Source of the DNA: Rostratula benghalensis | Lineage: Eukaryota > Chordata > Aves > Charadriiformes > Rostratulidae | Assembly: GCA_013399305.1 (NCBI GenBank) | Contig: VXAI01000049.1 | Span: 2,179,965-2,243,964, forward strand | Reading direction: 5' to 3' | DNA: 64,000 nucleotides | Shown: positions 35,701 through 45,400 of the stretch, piece by piece | Layout: each line of letters opens with the position of its first letter | Numbering within the stretch: position 1 is the first letter of the stretch | Program-made: the position numbers and the translations under genes | Notes under the pieces: model-generated | Database searches by the model: none | Told to the model about the DNA's origin: nothing | The model's input: the letters and a program-made list of their open reading frames with translations, nothing else

Positions 35701-38104
35701 TCAGTTCAGTTTCTCAGTCCTGTGGCGTAGCCAGCCCTGACCTATTTTATATCATAACACAAGTCACTACGCTCTCTAATCTCAGGAGAGTAACACAGGA
35801 CTCCTCTTCATTAAACAGAGGCTGAGATCTTCCAGAGGAAACTTGATGAAACAACAAAGCTTCTGCGAGAACTCCAGGATGCACAAAACGAACGACTGAG
35901 TACAAAGCCGCCCCCCAACATGATTTGTCTTCTGGGTCCATCTTACAGAGAGATGCACTTGGGTAAATACGCCTTTTCTCATCGCTCTTGCAGAACTGGT
36001 CACGTCCCAAACCATGCCAGCTCCAAGACACACAAAGGTTTAACAGTTACAGAGCAGAAGAGTAATTTATTTAGGGTTTGGGGTGTTTTTTTAATGTAAA
36101 GCCAGGTGAAAGTTTTGAACAGTAATTACAAGTACTTCCTCTTTATTACTAAATGTCCCTAGAACAGAGGGGGAGCTTTCTCTGTGCCACGGCGCAGACG
36201 ATAACCAAACACCTCAAACTCCAAGATCCTTTGCAGTGTCTTTGCCCAGAGTTTGCTTAAGTCTTAGCAAGTTCTTACTGTAAGATTAGCTGTAGCCCAA
36301 GCTTGATTTAGTTATCATTCTGTATTATACCAATACCCACCCCCGCCTCTGTGACCACAAAGATGAGGGGCCTGGAGCATCTCTCGTACAAGGAAAGGCT
36401 GGGGGACTTGGGTCTGTTTAGTTTGGAGAAGAGAAGACCGAGGGGGGGTCTGATCAATGCCTAAATACTTAGAGGGTGGGTGTCAGGAGGAAGAGACCAG
36501 TCTTTTCTCGGTGGTGCCCAGTGAGAGGACAAGAGGAAATGGGCACAAACTTGAACATAAGAAATTCCATCTAAACATGAGGAGGAACTTCTTCCCTTTG
36601 AGGGTGGCAGAGCCCTGAAGAGGCTGCCCAGAGAGGTGGTGGAGTCTCTGTCTCTAGAGACATTCAAACCTGCCTGGACAAGTTCCTGTGGGACCTGCTC
36701 TGGGTTGACCTGCTTTGGCAGGGGGTTGGACTGGATGATCTCCAGAGTCCCTGCCAGTATTCTGTGATTCTTTGGTAACATAAATTCCCCCTTTTGCAAA
36801 AATGCTACCAAGTCTGTATTACACCAAGTCTGTGTAAGGCTCAATAACCCTTTCCATGTAAAACATTGTTCCTAATACCCAGCCTGAACCTCCCCTGGTG
36901 CAACTTGAGGCCATATTGTATTTAAATAATGGAACTGTTGATGGGGTGAAGGGCTCATTTTGGGGATTTTGAGTGTATATGCAGCCTATAAACCCACCCC
37001 CTTATCTTTTTTAGCGGAGAGAGTAACCAACAACCTGAAAGAACTTGCACAACAAGTGACACCGGGTGACATTGTCAGTACCTACGGCATCCGGAAGGCC
37101 ATGGGGATTTCGGCCCCTGCACCCGGCGCAGAGGAGAGCTGGGTGGATCTGAGGGAGGGTGAGTACCCACAACCGCGGGCCATGGCCATGGCACTGCCCT
37201 GGGGAGAGCTTGCTGGGACTCCCGCCCAGCTTTCAGTTCTTCTGCCCTTCGTTAAAACTCCCTTTCTAAGGGCGAGTTGCTGGGGGTGGATGGAGCTTCG
37301 GTTCTGCTGCATAAAGGAGTTTTTTTACCATTTGCCTCATAGCACTGCTAGATTTTAAAGCTTGGCCATCCATTTGAGATTTTCCTATAGAAACATGAAG
37401 TTGTAAGATCAGAGTTAAAATTCCTCGGTGACTTACAGCAAGGACATCATGCTTCCTCCTTCTCCCAGCTGTTGGCTGGGGGCTCCCTTTGTAACCCACA
37501 GCCTCAGCTCAGCTCATCCAGCAAATGAAACCCAAAGCAACTACTGCCGTTGGTGGATTAAGGAGAGTGGTGAGGGGGAAAATAAATTATCTGAAGTGCT
37601 AGAACCAGCCTGCCCCTCTGGTGGCACAGCTGGTGAAAGCACACCCAGAGCACCCCCTCGTCCCCACGTTTCAGGCAGGTAAGAATTTCCTTTCAAGAAA
37701 CCCAGTTCACACAACTGCTGTGCTCAGCCTGTGGTTTATAAAATGTTTCAGTTAAGAGGTTATTGAAATGAGAAGAACAGAATTACTTCAGGAACTTAGG
37801 TACCTTTCTCAAGAACTCCCAGTTGCAAAATGATCGAGCAGTTTCTTTTTCATAGCGCTGTGTGAGTGATGCTGTGGGACAGAACCAACCGAAACATCAT
37901 CTTTCCCTGGACCATCACAGAAGGTGCAGCTCCCCCAGGGCTGTCTGCACCTTCAGGAGTACTCCACTGTATGTGTGTTTCTTTCATTTACACCTTGTAT
38001 GCACCACTTGACCTGGTCTCTTCTCTTGTCAACTTTCAGACTTCCAAGAACCTAAAAAGACCATCACTGTCCCTGAAAACGAGTGTGGGCCAGTTCCAGT
38101 CTGA
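23652..38104 (+). CDS. BRD7: BRD7, bromodomain-containing protein 7 (17 coding exons, complete)
   Basis: BRD7 is a nuclear acetyl-lysine reader and a subunit of the PBAF SWI/SNF chromatin-remodelling complex, with reported roles in p53 and BRCA1 pathways and in cell-cycle control. Joining 17 exons gives 652 residues, close to the human length, with all phases consistent. The protein starts [14 protein letters not shown] Lys/Arg-rich nuclear-localisation stretch lies at about 55-86 and the bromodomain at about 133-232. The key residues are visible: Tyr168 in FIAPGYSMI and the acetyl-lysine-binding Asn211 in MIYNKPD. A DUF3512-type region follows, with a predicted coiled coil at about 536-566. 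The ATG has the good context GCCGCCATGG. The bromodomain is closer to BRD7 than to BRD9 (TDFIAPGY rather than TDAIAPGY). Intron 10 is GC-AG. The C-terminal tail differs from human but keeps the EPKKT and ECGP motifs. The convergent neighbour ADCY7 supports orthology. Confidence 0.98.
23699..23716 (+). promoter_or_regulatory. G-quadruplex motif across the BRD7 exon 1 donor
   Basis: GGGTGGGTGGGCAGGGGG has four G runs with loops of 1, 1 and 2 bases, a compact pattern expected to fold stably in DNA or RNA. Its first run contains the last two exon bases and the first intron base, so the splice donor is inside the motif. Folding and any effect are inferred. Confidence 0.7.
24055..24263 (+). CDS. 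BRD7: BRD7 coding exon 2
   Basis: Encodes residues 17-86, including the conserved [14 protein letters not shown] motif shared with BRD9 and the Lys/Arg-rich nuclear-localisation stretch. Acceptor GTGTAG, donor AAG|GTACAT. Ends in phase 0. Confidence 0.96.
25025..25154 (+). CDS. BRD7: BRD7 coding exon 3
   Basis: Encodes residues 87-129 plus one base. It continues the charged region and then [11 protein letters not shown]. Acceptor TTCCAG, donor AAG|GTAGGG. Confidence 0.95.
25206..25276 (+). repeat. CR1 LINE 3' end fragment in BRD7 intron 3
   Basis: A short stretch ends 'ccttccaacctaaaccattc' and then 'tatgattccatga', the typical CR1 3' terminus with the octamer-like tail. Only about 70 bp remain, in the same orientation as BRD7. 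Confidence 0.85.
25626..25683 (+). CDS. BRD7: BRD7 coding exon 4
   Basis: Encodes residues 130-148 plus two bases ([18 protein letters not shown]), the start of the bromodomain helix Z. A long pyrimidine tract precedes the TCTAG acceptor; the donor is GAG|GTAAGT. Confidence 0.95.
27102..27246 (+). CDS. BRD7: BRD7 coding exon 5
   Basis: Encodes residues 149-197, the ZA loop of the bromodomain, with [20 protein letters not shown] and Tyr168. Acceptor TTAACAG, donor AAG|GTAATT. Confidence 0.97.
28125..28144. repeat. Poly(T) tract in BRD7 intron 5
   Basis: Twenty consecutive T. This is a simple mononucleotide tract with no splice acceptor directly after it. Confidence 0.9.
28547..28657 (+). CDS. 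BRD7: BRD7 coding exon 6
   Basis: Encodes residues 198-234, helices B and C of the bromodomain, with the acetyl-lysine-binding Asn211 in MIYNKPD. Acceptor GTACAG, donor CAG|GTAACA. The exon is 37 whole codons. Confidence 0.97.
28958..28999. repeat. 23-bp tandem duplication before BRD7 exon 7
   Basis: GTTAGGAAAAGATTAGT is repeated with a 23-bp period, about 35 bp before the exon 7 acceptor. It may place two similar branch-point-like TTAG or GATTAG words in front of the exon. Confidence 0.7.
29034..29218 (+). CDS. BRD7: BRD7 coding exon 7
   Basis: Encodes residues 235-295 plus two bases. [20 protein letters not shown] is strongly conserved. A less conserved acidic linker follows (residues about 255-285), whose composition differs from human. 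Acceptor TTTTAG, donor AAA|GTAAAG, with a 12-bp tandem duplication just inside the intron. Confidence 0.96.
30083..30206 (+). CDS. BRD7: BRD7 coding exon 8
   Basis: Encodes residues 296-337, with [19 protein letters not shown] and then ESGGKLTRR. Acceptor TTCACAG, donor CAG|GTACAT. Confidence 0.96.
30814..30889 (+). CDS. BRD7: BRD7 coding exon 9
   Basis: Encodes residues 338-362 plus one base: [20 protein letters not shown]. Acceptor TTTCAG, donor GAG|GTAAGT. Confidence 0.96.
31015..31648 (+). repeat. CR1 LINE fragment in BRD7 intron 9
   Basis: This is the longest CR1 copy in the window, about 0.63 kb. It holds the usual order of CR1 3' blocks: 'gaggccaccccttgagtc', 'ctggaggggctggagccagg', 'gggctgcccagggaggg', and the terminus 'ttccaacctgaacgattc' followed by 'tgtgattctgg'. 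It lies in the BRD7 sense direction and is 5'-truncated, as is usual for CR1. Short open frames across it are repeat remnants. Confidence 0.92.
32376..32483 (+). CDS. BRD7: BRD7 coding exon 10 (GC donor)
   Basis: Encodes residues 363-398 plus one base: [19 protein letters not shown] then [16 protein letters not shown]. The donor is CAG|GCAAGT. Only this GC donor keeps the frame into the next exon (P-V-T-Y-L-N-Y-G), as in human BRD7. Confidence 0.95.
32774..32906 (+). CDS. BRD7: BRD7 coding exon 11
   Basis: Encodes residues 399-442 plus two bases, with [20 protein letters not shown] and [11 protein letters not shown]. Acceptor CATTAG, donor CAG|GTGAGG. Confidence 0.96.
33800..33911 (+). CDS. 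BRD7: BRD7 coding exon 12
   Basis: Encodes residues 443-480, with [20 protein letters not shown] and then [17 protein letters not shown]. Acceptor CTTTTAG, donor ATG|GTAAGA. Confidence 0.96.
35070..35126 (+). CDS. BRD7: BRD7 coding exon 13
   Basis: Encodes residues 481-499 ([19 protein letters not shown]), a short, poorly conserved acidic segment of 19 whole codons. Skipping it would keep frame. Acceptor CTTCAG, donor AAG|GTAAAA. Confidence 0.93.
35569..35677 (+). CDS. BRD7: BRD7 coding exon 14
   Basis: Encodes residues 500-535 plus one base, with [20 protein letters not shown]. Acceptor TTTTCAG, donor AGG|GTGAGT. Confidence 0.95.
35819..35962 (+). CDS. BRD7: BRD7 coding exon 15
   Basis: Encodes residues 536-583 plus one base. 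It holds the heptad-like [18 protein letters not shown] coiled coil and then [15 protein letters not shown]. Acceptor AAACAG, donor TGG|GTAAAT. Confidence 0.96.
36360..36776 (+). repeat. CR1 LINE fragment in BRD7 intron 15
   Basis: CR1 3' part in BRD7 sense direction. It starts 'agatgaggggcctggagcat', passes 'gaggctgcccagagaggtgg' and 'gggttggactggatgatctc', and ends 'ctgtgattcttt'. It is a different CR1 subtype from the intron 9 copy, judged by its middle part. Confidence 0.92.
37015..37158 (+). CDS. BRD7: BRD7 coding exon 16
   Basis: Encodes residues 584-631 plus one base, with [20 protein letters not shown] and [13 protein letters not shown]. Acceptor TTTTAG, donor AGG|GTGAGT. Confidence 0.96.
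38040..38104 (+). CDS. BRD7: BRD7 coding exon 17 and stop
   Basis: Encodes residues 632-652 ([19 protein letters not shown] then PV) and TGA. The EPKKT and ECGP motifs match the human tail. Acceptor TTTCAG. Confidence 0.94.
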
Positions 38105-38580
38105 CCCTTCGGGAACGTTTCCAGCCGTTTGTTTGATTCTGTTTAAGAACCAGATGAACTTCCTTCAGGTGCACTCACCCTGTACATTGTGTGTTAAACT
38201 ACTTCTGGTTATTAAATTTTGGAACCGATGACATTTGAAACGGAATGGTTTGTAGTAAGAGTTACTTCTGCCGCACAAATGCACTAAATTCTCCTTTTTA
38301 CATTCCTTATTCTTGGAAAGCCCCTTCCCAGCATTTAAGTTTTCCTGGATTGTGAAGTGTCTGGAAAAGTTAAAGCCGAAGTGAAAATGTGCCTCTGTGT
38401 GGTGCAGGGACTCGACAAAAGTTTCTAGAAGCGACGCAGACTCTGTATCTGAACCTGGTTGGGGCAAAACCCACCACTCTGTGCAACGTGCAAGTTGCCC
38501 TTTTTAAAGATGACTGTGCAAAGCCTATGATCATGAGGAAGAGAAATAAACTTTTCAAATAAACCTGATGTAGCCTGATG
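38105..38580 (+). other. BRD7: BRD7 3' UTR
   Basis: About 0.48 kb from the stop codon to the expected cleavage site after two AATAAA signals. The right end is estimated. Confidence 0.75.
38545..38563 (+). terminator. BRD7 poly(A) signals (two AATAAA)
   Basis: AATAAA occurs at 38545-38550 and 38558-38563. A T/G-rich stretch (CTTTGTGAGACTTTG) follows at about 38600, in the place of the downstream element. Cleavage is expected near 38575-38585. Confidence 0.8.
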
Positions 38581-40364
38581 ACTTAACCCAGAAATCAGCT
38601 TTGTGAGACTTTGAGCGTGACTGAATCACCCCTTAGAGAGCCAAGGCCCTCTCTTCCTAGCGTTCTAAAACTGGAGGGCAAGCTTTAGAAACACTTGTGC
38701 CCATGAGGTGAGACAGACACAGTAGTATCGAGTTCCAACAGCTCCCAGACACTCTCAGAGACTGTTCTTCTCCTTACCTGGAGGTGTTACTGAACACTAC
38801 CTGGCTAATGATTCTGGCCTTGCTTAGCAGAAAGCAGAGCACATTCAGAGAAGCCTAGCATGGAAAGTCCATTCCCTTTTCACTTGCACTATTCTTAACA
38901 TTCATTCCACAAAGGTTGAAGTGTCACCCTGGGTTTTCCTCCAGTAGATGCAGTTGTCTCACAAGAGTTCTAATGAAGTCCCCAACTGGAATTTTTTCAC
39001 AGCTAAAATAAGACTCCAATAGGATTTTTAATATTTAAGTCATTTCCACCCTAGAGGAGCAGACAACACAACCCCCCTGGCAGCCAAAGCAGGATGGGCT
39101 CCTCTCCCATCCCTTACCTTTCAGATAGTGCAGGAGGAGGCCACAGGTGACAGAAAACTGAGCACTGACGTTACTCTTAGCTGTTGAATGCAAGTGTAGC
39201 ACTCTGCCTGGTTTCCACTTACTTGAAAAAGAATCTTAAAAAAATAAAAATACCACATTTACCTTATGAGTAAAACCAACCTCATGTACTCTAAAGGGAG
39301 TATGAGAAATACACCCCCCTTTCCCAGGAATCTTCATCAAAATAACTACAAAACCCAACAAGTTTCAGAAAGTTGGTTTTTTATTTTAGGAGTTAAAAAC
39401 AAAAGTTTGTTCTTTAAAATAGATAGCTAATTCAAGACGTTATTAGCTCTTCAATTAGATACAGTGCCATTTTTCTCAGGTTAACAAAATGCTGTAAGAA
39501 GGGGTTTTCTAACGAGGTTATTTCACAGAATCCTGGAGTGGTCCAGGCCAGAAGGGACCTCCAGGGTCATCTAGTCCGACCTCACCCAACCAGACCAGAT
39601 TGCCCAGGGTCTCCTCCTCAACCACCTCCCTGGGCAACCTTTTCCAGTCTTCCAGCACCCTCAGAGTAAATTACAAAAAATAGTAAATAAAAAAAAAATT
39701 AAAATAGCAAATTTCCTCACCTTAAGTTTCACAGTTTGCTCTCAGGACTGCTGAAAATAAGTCTTTCAGTAGAGTTGCCTCTTAAATGAGAATTTCTGTG
39801 TGGTTGAACATAGCTCTCATATTCTACAGTCCCAGTTCTGCTGAGAAATTAGAAAGTCGCCCTCAGATCGAATCCCTTTTGCTGAGGCAGAGTTTCCGAG
39901 TTCCCCACGTGGGCTGAGTGCAGGCACCAACGCTCCCTGTAAGTGCACCAGGCCCTTTTTAAAACCGCAGCAGAACCCCCCTCCTTCCAGTGTGACAGCT
40001 ACAGCCCCTGCACCACTTGTGTAAGTGAAGTGTAAGCTTCAGGGGAAGCTGAGCTCCAGCGAGTTACCAGCCTGACAGAATGTAAACAAAAGCATTTCCA
40101 AATGCTGTTACAGACGGGGAATTTTCTTCCCTAGATAACTGACACCTCCCTTCTACCAGGTCTGTGAACAGAGACACTCCAGCTGAAGGCATCACGGCTT
40201 GTCCAAACGACACCATTCGTGAGGCAAATAGTCCCCTTCCCTCACACAGGGTGTCAAACACTGCCCAGGGGAGCCTTTGACACATGCATGGGCCTTAGAA
40301 AGCAATAAATAAAAATCTGAAAACAAATGAGCTTCTGTTACTACCAATATACAACATACAAGAG
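38581..40364. other. Gap between convergent BRD7 and ADCY7 ends
   Basis: About 1.8 kb separates the proposed transcript ends. Apart from the CR1 fragment at about 39522-39668 it holds only unique AT-rich sequence. A second minus-strand AATAAA (39380-39385) could extend the ADCY7 3' UTR into this gap. No open frame here resembles a protein. Confidence 0.7.
39522..39668 (-). repeat. CR1 LINE fragment, reverse orientation
   Basis: It begins 'cacagaatcctggagtggtc' and continues 'gaagggacctccagggtcat' and 'cctccctgggcaaccttttc'. This is the reverse complement of a CR1 3' end, only about 150 bp long. Confidence 0.9.
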
Positions 40365-40384
40365 TAGCAAAAGCTGCTTGAAAG

Positions 40385-40390
40385 TTTATT
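40385..40390 (-). terminator. ADCY7 poly(A) signal
   Basis: AATAAA on the minus strand. In that direction it is followed 30-50 bases later by a GT-rich stretch (TGTATGTTGTATATTGG), a good downstream element. It is the first AATAAA after the ADCY7 stop. A more distal one lies at 39380-39385. Confidence 0.7.
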
Positions 40391-41900
40391 GAACACTGAC
40401 CTCAGACTGACAGGACACCACCTGTGAAACTGCCTTCTTCAGCAGAGTCCGAACATGAACCAAACAACCTCAAATGAAGGTTTTCTAATGTGCTATTTTC
40501 TGTCGGAGGCTTATTACAGACAGTCAGTTGTGACCTAGCAAATTGACAAAGGCTGTAAGCACAATTCTTAATCCACAGCTGGACAATACTTAGATTTGTT
40601 CCTGTCTTGAAACATAGTCCCTTCATCGACTAACGAAATTACACAATAATTAGGAAGCGGCAGTGGTGCGCGGGAGGGCTTGTTAAACACTTGGCCAGTG
40701 TGGTTTAGTACTAAACCCAGAAATATTAGTAAAAGCTGCTTTGTAGAAGAGTTAGGGCTGAAGAAAGCAGCTGGTGAGCTCATCAGTCACTGCGCCGTTC
40801 AGTCATCTGGCCCGGGACGCGTGAGGGAGGGGGAATCCATCCTCAGCTAATACACGTAACGGGGTACAAGATGTTCCCCATACACAGCACTGTCACCTCC
40901 ACCAACAGAGAGCAGATTGATAGCAGTAAGGAGAAAAACGCTACTTTAGAAATGAACACAAGACATGAACAGCTTTAAAACTTTGCAAACTAAACTACCT
41001 TACAGCAAGTCGATTGCCATGGTCTTCTTCCCCCCGCTCTAGGCCTGCTCTCGGTGTTGGGCTCTGCTGAAACATTTCCGTTAGGAATACGTTTTTGCCG
41101 CGGATCCTCTCGTAACCTTCAACCCCAGTTTCTTTCAGAAGCTGCATTGTCTTTAAAAGGCATTAACAGGCCCGTGGCCCGGTCAAAGTGAAGAAACAAG
41201 AATGGAGTAAAACCAACGCCAACCCCAGCTCAGATGCAGTTCTGTTTATACAGTATCTGCTACTGTTTCTAATACTATCTTAGTAGTTCTGTTCTGTGCT
41301 TTCCAAACAATTTGGAAGAGATTATTTTTTCCTCCGTAAGTGCCCTCAGGGAGGCAGGCAGCCAACTCGCAGGACTCCTGCGGGCAGGCAGCGGTTCCAG
41401 CTGTTGCCGGAGCCTCTCCAAGCAAGCGGGCAGGAGAAGCTGCAGGTGCCCCACGCTCCCTCAGCCTCGGGTCTGGGGTTTCTTGGCAATTTAAAGCCCC
41501 AATTTTAAAGCTGTTCTCTTACGTGGCTGTATCAAACGTGTGTGCAGATCCCAAACACGGGGGCACAGAAATGCAAAGGGGAAATGTGCTCGAATGTCAA
41601 CACTCTGAGCCAGATACACGTTGTTTCTGAGCAGCTGTTGGTCACGACAGCATTTGTGCAATACAGGGTACAACTACAGAGGAGGAGGCCAAGATAACAA
41701 AAGAGTGATCCGGAATTGTGCAATTAATGTATTTTTTTTCCCTTCCCAAAGGAGCTCAGCACAATTCCCATAGGATATATTTGAGTTTCCTGCCATTCCT
41801 CTTTCCATTGTTCAGCTGCTGTGAAGTCGGATGAGTGTTACGAGCAGGACGCCGGGAGCATGGTGCCCCGTGCCTGTGACAAGGGCAATACTGTCAGCAG

Positions 41901-41920
41901 GTGTGTGTGTGTGTGTGTGT
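41901..41920. repeat. (GT)10 microsatellite
   Basis: Ten perfect GT dinucleotides inside the proposed ADCY7 3' UTR. Confidence 0.95.
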
Positions 41921-42287
41921 CACAGACCGAAGCACCACCAGGGGTGAGGAGTTCTGCAGTGCATCCACAGACGTGGGTACTGGAGCCACAAGGCTCCCCC
42001 AGTGCAAGTAAAGGAAAGGAACTAAGTGTACATGGTTCGTGGCAATTCCAGGTAAATCCTCCAATGATTTCAGGGAAAGGTAGGCTTCTTCAGACGGGTG
42101 GTTGCGGGTCTTCTAGGATTTTTTTCAGAACTTCTTTCAAAAAAAAAATTCTCTTATCTTGAGGTGTAGAAGAAATGGGAATAGTATACATACATTTTTA
42201 GAATAAAGTCCTTCACATAAGGAGGGAAATTCTAAGTCTTCACAGAAGGGAGGCAGTTCTAAGTCTTTGATTAACTTCATCACAGCC

Positions 42288-42434
42288 TCAGTTCAGTCCC
42301 ATACCTTGGAATTTGGCAGTCTCCGTGCAAACAAAGTAAGTCCTCAGTTCTCCCTTGCCTTTGACATTAATGAGTCCCCTACACTCACAGGAATATCCCA
42401 GCTCCTGCAGGATTTTGCTCGTTTCTTCTGTGAC
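42288..42434 (-). CDS. ADCY7: ADCY7 last coding exon and stop
   Basis: Encodes [20 protein letters not shown], then [14 protein letters not shown] and the ending KFQGMGLN, then TGA. It is the end of C2 and carries the phosphate-binding Lys of NVKGKGEL. Acceptor CACAAAG on the minus strand. Confidence 0.97.
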   Translation of the reverse strand, partial: VTEETSKILQELGYSCECRGLINVKGKGELRTYFVCTETAKFQGMGLN

Positions 42435-45400
42435 CTTTGTGGGAAAAGAATTAGAAACTCTTGTGAAACTCTTCTGATTCTTCACATTGGGGGAAAAAAA
42501 AAAAAAAACAAACCAATTAGAAATAACTTCTTAGGTTATTCCAAGACTGATAGGCTTACCTGGATCTTCCCAAGTTCCCCCGTGCTCTCCATGCGGCTGG
42601 CCACGTTAACAGTGTTGCCCCAGATATCGTACTGAGGCTTCCGGGCACCGATCACCCCAGCAATCACAGGACCGTGATTTATCCCTGGAGAAACAAAAGC
42701 AGGTGTCATTACTGAAGTAGAAGGTTACATGATATCCAGCTTCATTATTAGCCATAAGTCAGGAGTTTTGGGGGGGAAAAAACAAACCACCCCCAAAAGG
42801 TAACCCTGCAACAGGTTTCTAGCAGCGGGTATTACCACTGTTCTATAAATACTGGCATGAGGGTCAGGAGATGGGAGGCGACTCATACTCATCCATTCTC
42901 TAATGGGAAGGCTGAGAAAGAGCTAGAGCAGAGTTCCTGCCAAAGCAAAATCCTTCCTTTTCTTCTTTTAATATAGGAAATAAACATATGTGATGACACT
43001 ACCGTCTTTAGTCTACAGTTAATAACAGGGTACTTCTCTTTTCATCCTCTCTTTCGTTTTCTCCAAACTCCTCCAGCTGCAGTCTTAGTGTCACTCCCTC
43101 TGGTGGGTAGAAAAGCCCCGCCTGAGGGCAGGGCTCAGTGTTACGAAGGCTCCCTCCCCAGCTGCCCCCATCATCTTTCTCACTCTTCAGTGCCACAGAG
43201 CTCCCCTCCGTCACCAGCCCAACTTACCAACGCGCAGGCGGAAGTTGTTAAAGGAATGTCGGTTGATGCCGTCCAGTTTACTCATCAAGGCAATTCCATA
43301 CTCCACCATAATCCCAATGTGAGCGTGCTGTCGTTCCTTATCCTATGCAATCCATACCACATATCCATGATCAAATGACAACACAGAAGGCTGGGAGTCA
43401 GGCTACTGTTCCCAGCTAGGACTATGAGTGAATAAAGTACGTATTTGTAAGGATGAGAACACTCATCCTTGCAGCTGTGTACAACTGTTCAACAGACGCT
43501 CCAAATGGATTTAAAAAATGATATTAAATTCAGTTGGAATGGCTACGAGGTGACAAGAATGACACGAGTAAGTTTTATAACATTTATGGCTATCTTTTCA
43601 GATTGCAGATTTAATTTTACATGTTTTGTATAAAATACATACGTGCATCCTAAAGTCCTACCAGAACCTGCTCTAGTGGAAACAAGCCCGAGTACAGGAA
43701 GCGGTTTTAATTCTTCTGGGTGACAAAGTTTCTGGTTCAGATCTAATGTGTCACCTGAGGATTCTCTTTTTGTGCCAGTTCTCAGGTATCACAAAAAGCC
43801 TTCTGTCCAGTTCTGAGCTGGCCTTTTTTTTTGGCAGCCGGTCTTTGAGTTCTCTATTGTTAGAGCCATTCTGTTGGGCATCTAGAAATGTTAAGTTCCT
43901 GGAGCCAACAACCTGAAACGGCACGGTGGTAGACACAGCCCCTGTTTCACAGACAACGTACCTGGTTGTTCTCTTGGCCTGGAGTAACACTGAGACCAGC
44001 TGCTGCCATGTAAGTGCTTCCAATGGTCTTTATTTTTTCAACACCACTAAATTTAGGTTTTAGCAGGAGCTGTTTGAAGGGGAAGAAAATAGAAACTTGA
44101 GACTTTAATACCATATTTCAGCATCTACTACAAAAAGCTTTAAACATCTTTAGGAATCCTATCACATGAAGGTTAGATAAGAAAGCACCAGGGAGTAGTT
44201 TCTCTGTGATAAAGCACTGAAATTCGGGACTTTCAAACCATAGTACTAATGCACAGCTGATGTAACAGAAAAACCCCATGAGATGTGAACATATCTTTCC
44301 AGACTGGGAGGGGCTGCACTCAGAATATTGGTTCAGCTCAGCAGCCTTTTCCCCCCGCCCCTAACACTCACAGATCCACTGAAAACTTTATTTTGCAGTA
44401 AACATGTCATCCAGTCTGGTTTTGCCAGAAGCTTAATTACCTCATCAAAATCAGCAATGATTTCATTTAACAGCCGCAAGCATTCCAGGCCTTCTTTGTT
44501 GACATCACATTCAGTATAAAACACCTTAAAATCTGGTACAGACGCAAACATGACGCAGACACAGTCGTAAGATTGATGGTACCAGTCCTGCAGGAGACCA
44601 AGACATTCACACATTGGCAGTGGTCGCCTTCCACCAGGAATTCCAAACTGTGACTGTTGTTTGTAACCAGGAATCAAATCACATTTTCCTATGAAGTCAG
44701 GAATCTCCTGTTTCATCAGAAGCACTGATGAAGTCGATTTGCCTACGGAAGAGCTGAAATATCTATGGATCTTAAAGATCTCATCTATTCTGGACAGTGC
44801 CAGTCTCCTGACACTGGCTGGGAAATGGGCAGTATTTATTCTGATGACCTCCTGGCAGAGTAAGACGGATGGCTTTTAAAATCATAAATCATTATCGATG
44901 AACTTCTCACTGGGGTTGTTATCAAGGAGATACTATCTGTTCCTTAACTAACTTCTTTAAAAAGGTGGCCACAACCTTCTCTGATAAAAGACGGCCTTTG
45001 GAAATCCTTTTTTAAATATTTGCCAAACTCAAGCTGTGCCCTGAAGCCAAACTACTAATTCTGGAAACAGGTTTCAGACACTGACACTAAAAGTTCCCAT
45101 TTTTTGAGGCCATCTGGGTAGCAGATTCTTGGGTTTACAAAGGTCATGGGATGCAGACAAAAGGCACAGAGAGCAGGACTTTATAGCCTCCTGCGTGCCT
45201 GGCAGCATGATGTTCTGCCTCATCCAAGTCCCACTTACTGTCCCTCAGACAGCAGAGACTGAACTTACCTCATTTCGCTTTTCCCCGATGAAATACGCAG
45301 CCACGTGTGCTGGAAGGACATTTTCCAGTAAAAGCCTGTTAACGTTCTCCATCGTCTCAAACTGCTCGTGTTCTTTTTTGAACTTATTCTTCCACAGACA

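Larger units (their letters stand above)
40365..42287 (-). other. ADCY7: ADCY7 3' UTR (proposed)
   Basis: About 1.9 kb from the stop codon to the nearest minus-strand AATAAA. It includes a (GT)10 run at 41901-41920, which reads as (AC)10 in the transcript. A long single-exon 3' UTR is inferred. The open frames at 41296-41630 on the plus strand are antisense to this UTR and have no family resemblance. Confidence 0.6.

Noticed and set aside
23652..38104. Assignment of the bromodomain gene to BRD9
   Set aside because: BRD9 shares the N-terminal MGKKHKKHK and [11 protein letters not shown] motifs, but the bromodomain, the full 652-residue length, the C-terminal [16 protein letters not shown] region and the ADCY7 neighbour all indicate BRD7.
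41296..41630. Three overlapping 60-96 codon plus-strand frames antisense to the ADCY7 3' UTR
   Set aside because: Locally higher GC explains the open frames. No conserved protein features were found.
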